From Bacillota bacterium (GTDB lineage: Bacteria; Bacillota; UBA4882; UBA8346): a stretch of DNA of 64,000 bases. The stretch is from NCBI GenBank assembly GCA_023392595.1, contig JAEVYU010000021.1, positions 4,620 to 68,619 on the forward strand, read 5' to 3'. A model generated the notes under the pieces. The model did not search any database. It had not been told where the DNA came from and saw only the letters and a list, made by a program, of their open reading frames with translations. Numbering within the stretch: position 1 is the first letter of the stretch; every line of letters begins with the position of its first letter. The translations under genes were made by a program, and so were the position numbers. This document shows positions 62,009-64,000 of the stretch, in pieces.

Positions 62009-62950
62009 TTGAGCAGCGGATCGTTTTGGAGTGAGATTAAGGTGGAAGTTCCCGTAGAGTATGGGGAAATCATCGCCGAGGTTTTTCAGGAAGAAGGAGC
62101 GGGCGGCGTGGTGTACGACGACCCGCAGATACGGCAGAAAGTTGTCTTGCAGGATGATGAATACTTTGGGAAAGAATTGGATCAAACCATCCCCGAGCAT
62201 TTTGGGTTGCGGGTGTATTATCCGGTTGACGACAGGCTTGGCCAACGGATTGAACGGCTTAAGGATAAAATTGCGGTGATCCTGGGACATCCGCCGGTTT
62301 TTGAGTTAAGACAGGTACAGGAAGAAGACTGGGCCGAAGCATGGAAGTCTTATTTTAAGCCGGAACATATCGGGAAAATCGTCATTAAGCCAAGCTGGGA
62401 AGATTACACGGCTGTTCCGGGCGAGTTGGTGATCGAGCTTGATCCCGGCATGGCTTTTGGGACCGGCACCCATCCCACCACCCGGCTTTGTCTGACCCTG
62501 CTTCCGGAAGTTGTCAATCCCGGGACCCAATTGCTTGATCTGGGGACCGGTTCCGGCATTTTAGCGCTGGCGGCTGCTAAATTGGGAGCTTCCCAGGTCG
62601 TGGCCACCGATATCGATCCTCTGGCGGTGCGGGTTGCCAAAGAGAACTTCGCCCGTAATCAAGTGGAGGAACAAATCCAGGCCTATCAGAGTGACTTGCT
62701 GGAACGGCCTTTGCCGGTTCAATTCAATTTGGTGGTCGCCAATATCATCACCAATGCAATTTTGGAAGTCATTCCCAACCTTCCAAAGGTTTTGGAGCAA
62801 GGCGGCCTGTTTCTGGCCTCGGGAATCATCGAAGAGCGGTTCCCGGAAGTAAAGTCTGCTTTGGAGCAGCATGGTTTTTCCTTAAAAAAATATATCACCG
62901 AGGATGGCTGGGTAGGGTTGATTGCGACCCGGAGCGGAATAGCCGGGTGA
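62009..62950 (+). CDS. prmA: Ribosomal protein L11 methyltransferase
   Basis: A 313-residue SAM-dependent enzyme that methylates L11. The N-terminal substrate domain is followed by LDPGMAFGTGTHPTTRLCL, the SAM motif LLDLGTGSGILALAA, ATDIDPLAVRVAKEN and VANIITNAI. The start is TTG at 62009, with AAAGGAG 7 bp upstream. Position after dnaJ is typical of Firmicutes. Confidence 0.96.
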   Translation: MSSGSFWSEIKVEVPVEYGEIIAEVFQEEGAGGVVYDDPQIRQKVVLQDDEYFGKELDQTIPEHFGLRVYYPVDDRLGQRIERLKDKIAVILGHPPVFELRQVQEEDWAEAWKSYFKPEHIGKIVIKPSWEDYTAVPGELVIELDPGMAFGTGTHPTTRLCLTLLPEVVNPGTQLLDLGTGSGILALAAAKLGASQVVATDIDPLAVRVAKENFARNQVEEQIQAYQSDLLERPLPVQFNLVVANIITNAILEVIPNLPKVLEQGGLFLASGIIEERFPEVKSALEQHGFSLKKYITEDGWVGLIATRSGIAG

Positions 62951-63252
62951 ACGCACATGCGCGACGGATGATAGATTAACAACGGTTAATTGGTATATCT
63001 GTTTGGTAAAATTAAATCCTAAAAGTAATATTTTGTCACCACTGGTGATGCGGGCGCTGAGAAAACATGATAAAAAAGCTGTGAGTCTTTTGTTTTAAAC
63101 TCTGCTTCATTGCCCCTTTACAGTAATAAAATGATTCTAGAGCCGTTAAAACAGTAGCAGCAGAGTTGGGGCCACGGGAGAGACGACTGGGCGTTTTTTG
63201 TTTGAATGAGGGTCTACCGAAAAAGGCAATCAAGGAATCCAACTCACCCTTG

Positions 63253-63280
63253 CCCTCTCTTTGCAGCGGCAAAGAGAGGG
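63253..63280. repeat. Perfect 12-bp hairpin
   Basis: CCCTCTCTTTGC-AGCG-GCAAAGAGAGGG, with a 4-nt loop and no T run. It resembles short palindromic intergenic repeats, similar in style to the CTCCC/GGGAG hairpin near 27003. Confidence 0.7.
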
Positions 63281-63924
63281 TAACCCCAAGGCCAATGTCA
63301 TCACGCTAAGCATCCATAAATAGGAAATGGCTTCTAAACCCCGGACAAGCTAAAATACGCCAGCGTATTTTTTAAGAATATGAAGAAATTCCAGGGCTGT
63401 GCTTTGAAGCTGTGTGTATAAAACACGACATTGAGGCCTGAAAGGCCTTTAGAATGTTTTTGAATATACCTAGCCCCATCGTTCACGTTGGGGTGGAGAT
63501 GGAATCAAACATCATTTTCCGGTTTCTTTGAGCATAACCTTATGACATTGACCCCCAGACTCCAGTGCTTATTGGCCTTGAGGGGGATCAGGCCAATGAA
63601 AATGAACAGAAGAAAAACGCGTTAAAATCCAACATCCAGCAGCTTACAGCCGGTAGGACCTGCTGATGGATGAAATGGAAAGGCGTCAGAACATATGTCC
63701 AACGAAGAAAAAATTCGGACGATGGAAACCATTGGGGATGATCTTTGTAATACCTAAAAATGAACGTTTATTAATAGTCGTATTTAGACGTTTCATAAAA
63801 TCTTTTATAAATTTTTTGGTCTTTTGAAAGGAAAATAAAAGAATTTAGAGAATAAACCCAAAAAGAAGTTTTAGGAAGTGTTTGATTGGAATCTTTTTGG
63901 CAAAAAAATTATTTATTTACAATG

Positions 63925-63954
63925 AACCCAGCCGGAAAACGGCTGGGTTTTAAA
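63925..63954 (+). terminator. Rho-independent terminator at the right end of the window
   Basis: AACCCAGCCG (63925-63934) pairs with CGGCTGGGTT (63940-63949) over a 5-nt loop and is followed by a short T run. No gene precedes it within 900 bp, so it may end an unannotated RNA from the hairpin-rich region or prmA's long 3' end. Confidence 0.8.
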
Positions 63955-64000
63955 TTTGCATTCGACAAAAATCAGTGAATTTCGACAAATAAGAAAAAGA

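Larger units (their letters stand above)
62951..64000. other. 1.05-kb intergenic region rich in hairpins, no gene seen
   Basis: No credible coding frame was found; the open frame at 63036-63272 (-) has shadow-like composition. Structures include a perfect 12-bp hairpin at 63253-63280, AAAATACGC-CA-GCGTATTTT near 63353, CCCCATCG...GTTGGGG near 63475, ATTGGCCT...AGGCCAAT near 63572, and a terminator at 63925. An unannotated RNA or a decayed mobile element is possible. Confidence 0.5.

Noticed and set aside
63036..63272. 78-residue minus-strand frame as a gene
   Set aside because: No ribosome site and shadow-like composition; the right part overlaps a perfect hairpin.
1..64000. tRNA and rRNA genes
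   Set aside because: I looked for T-arm (GGTTCGA-type) and rRNA-like sequence in the intergenic gaps by eye and saw none; a tRNA scan would settle it.

Overview
The window looks like a chromosomal segment from a Bacillota (Firmicutes) bacterium. Three things point there: gatA-gatB, csaB next to a WecG/TagA enzyme and a YitT protein, and a CIRCE-controlled hrcA-grpE-dnaK-dnaJ-prmA cluster preceded by hemW. AGGAGG-type ribosome binding sites and frequent TTG/GTG starts fit as well. An outer-membrane-like beta barrel ending in Phe and a solute-binding protein with a signal peptide but no lipobox suggest a diderm or Gram-negative-staining lineage. I suspect something near Limnochordia/Hydrogenispora, but that is a guess.

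Layout. 1-7.5 kb (+): the end of gatA, then gatB, and a run of envelope-polysaccharide genes (DUF4330 protein, O-antigen ligase-like protein, CsaB, WecG/TagA-type glycosyltransferase) followed by YitT. 7.5-24.4 kb (-): a DedA/VTT protein, an IS200/IS605-like end remnant, then a three-gene operon. It encodes an OLD-like AAA ATPase, a 3526-residue TPR protein and an 1133-residue TPR protein. The two TPR proteins share an N-terminal alpha/beta domain whose core aligns without gaps. This operon is the best candidate in the window for an undescribed system. 24.4-31.7 kb: polysaccharide deacetylase, a 1.7-kb repeat-rich intergenic tract with a 9 x 21-bp minisatellite, the beta-barrel protein, an orphan oligopeptide-binding protein, shikimate kinase, a putative redox protein and two kinds of small palindromic element.

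31.7-39.7 kb (+): a one-module NRPS (C-A-PCP-reductase) lies between a multi-pass sensor kinase and a NarL-type response regulator, with two small unknown ORFs. The NRPS has a frameshift in an A8 tract, and its condensation domain is much more AT-rich than the rest. 40-47.2 kb: a Gfo/Idh/MocA oxidoreductase, then two paralogous tandem HD-GYP proteins. The first has lost the HD histidine in both halves and the second nearly every catalytic residue. Small unknown genes lie among them. 47.2-54.9 kb: prfC, a thioredoxin-like protein, a ferritin-like/VIT1 fusion, a TetR-SDR pair with matching operator-like palindromes, a TIM-barrel isomerase, hemW and a decayed YjdF-like fragment.

54.9-63 kb (+): CIRCE-hrcA-group III chaperonin-grpE-dnaK-dnaJ-prmA, a heat-shock operon carrying an archaeal-type chaperonin. 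A 109-bp palindromic element between grpE and dnaK is a near-identical inverted copy of one right after aroK. The last kilobase has no convincing gene. I saw no rRNA, tRNA or CRISPR array.
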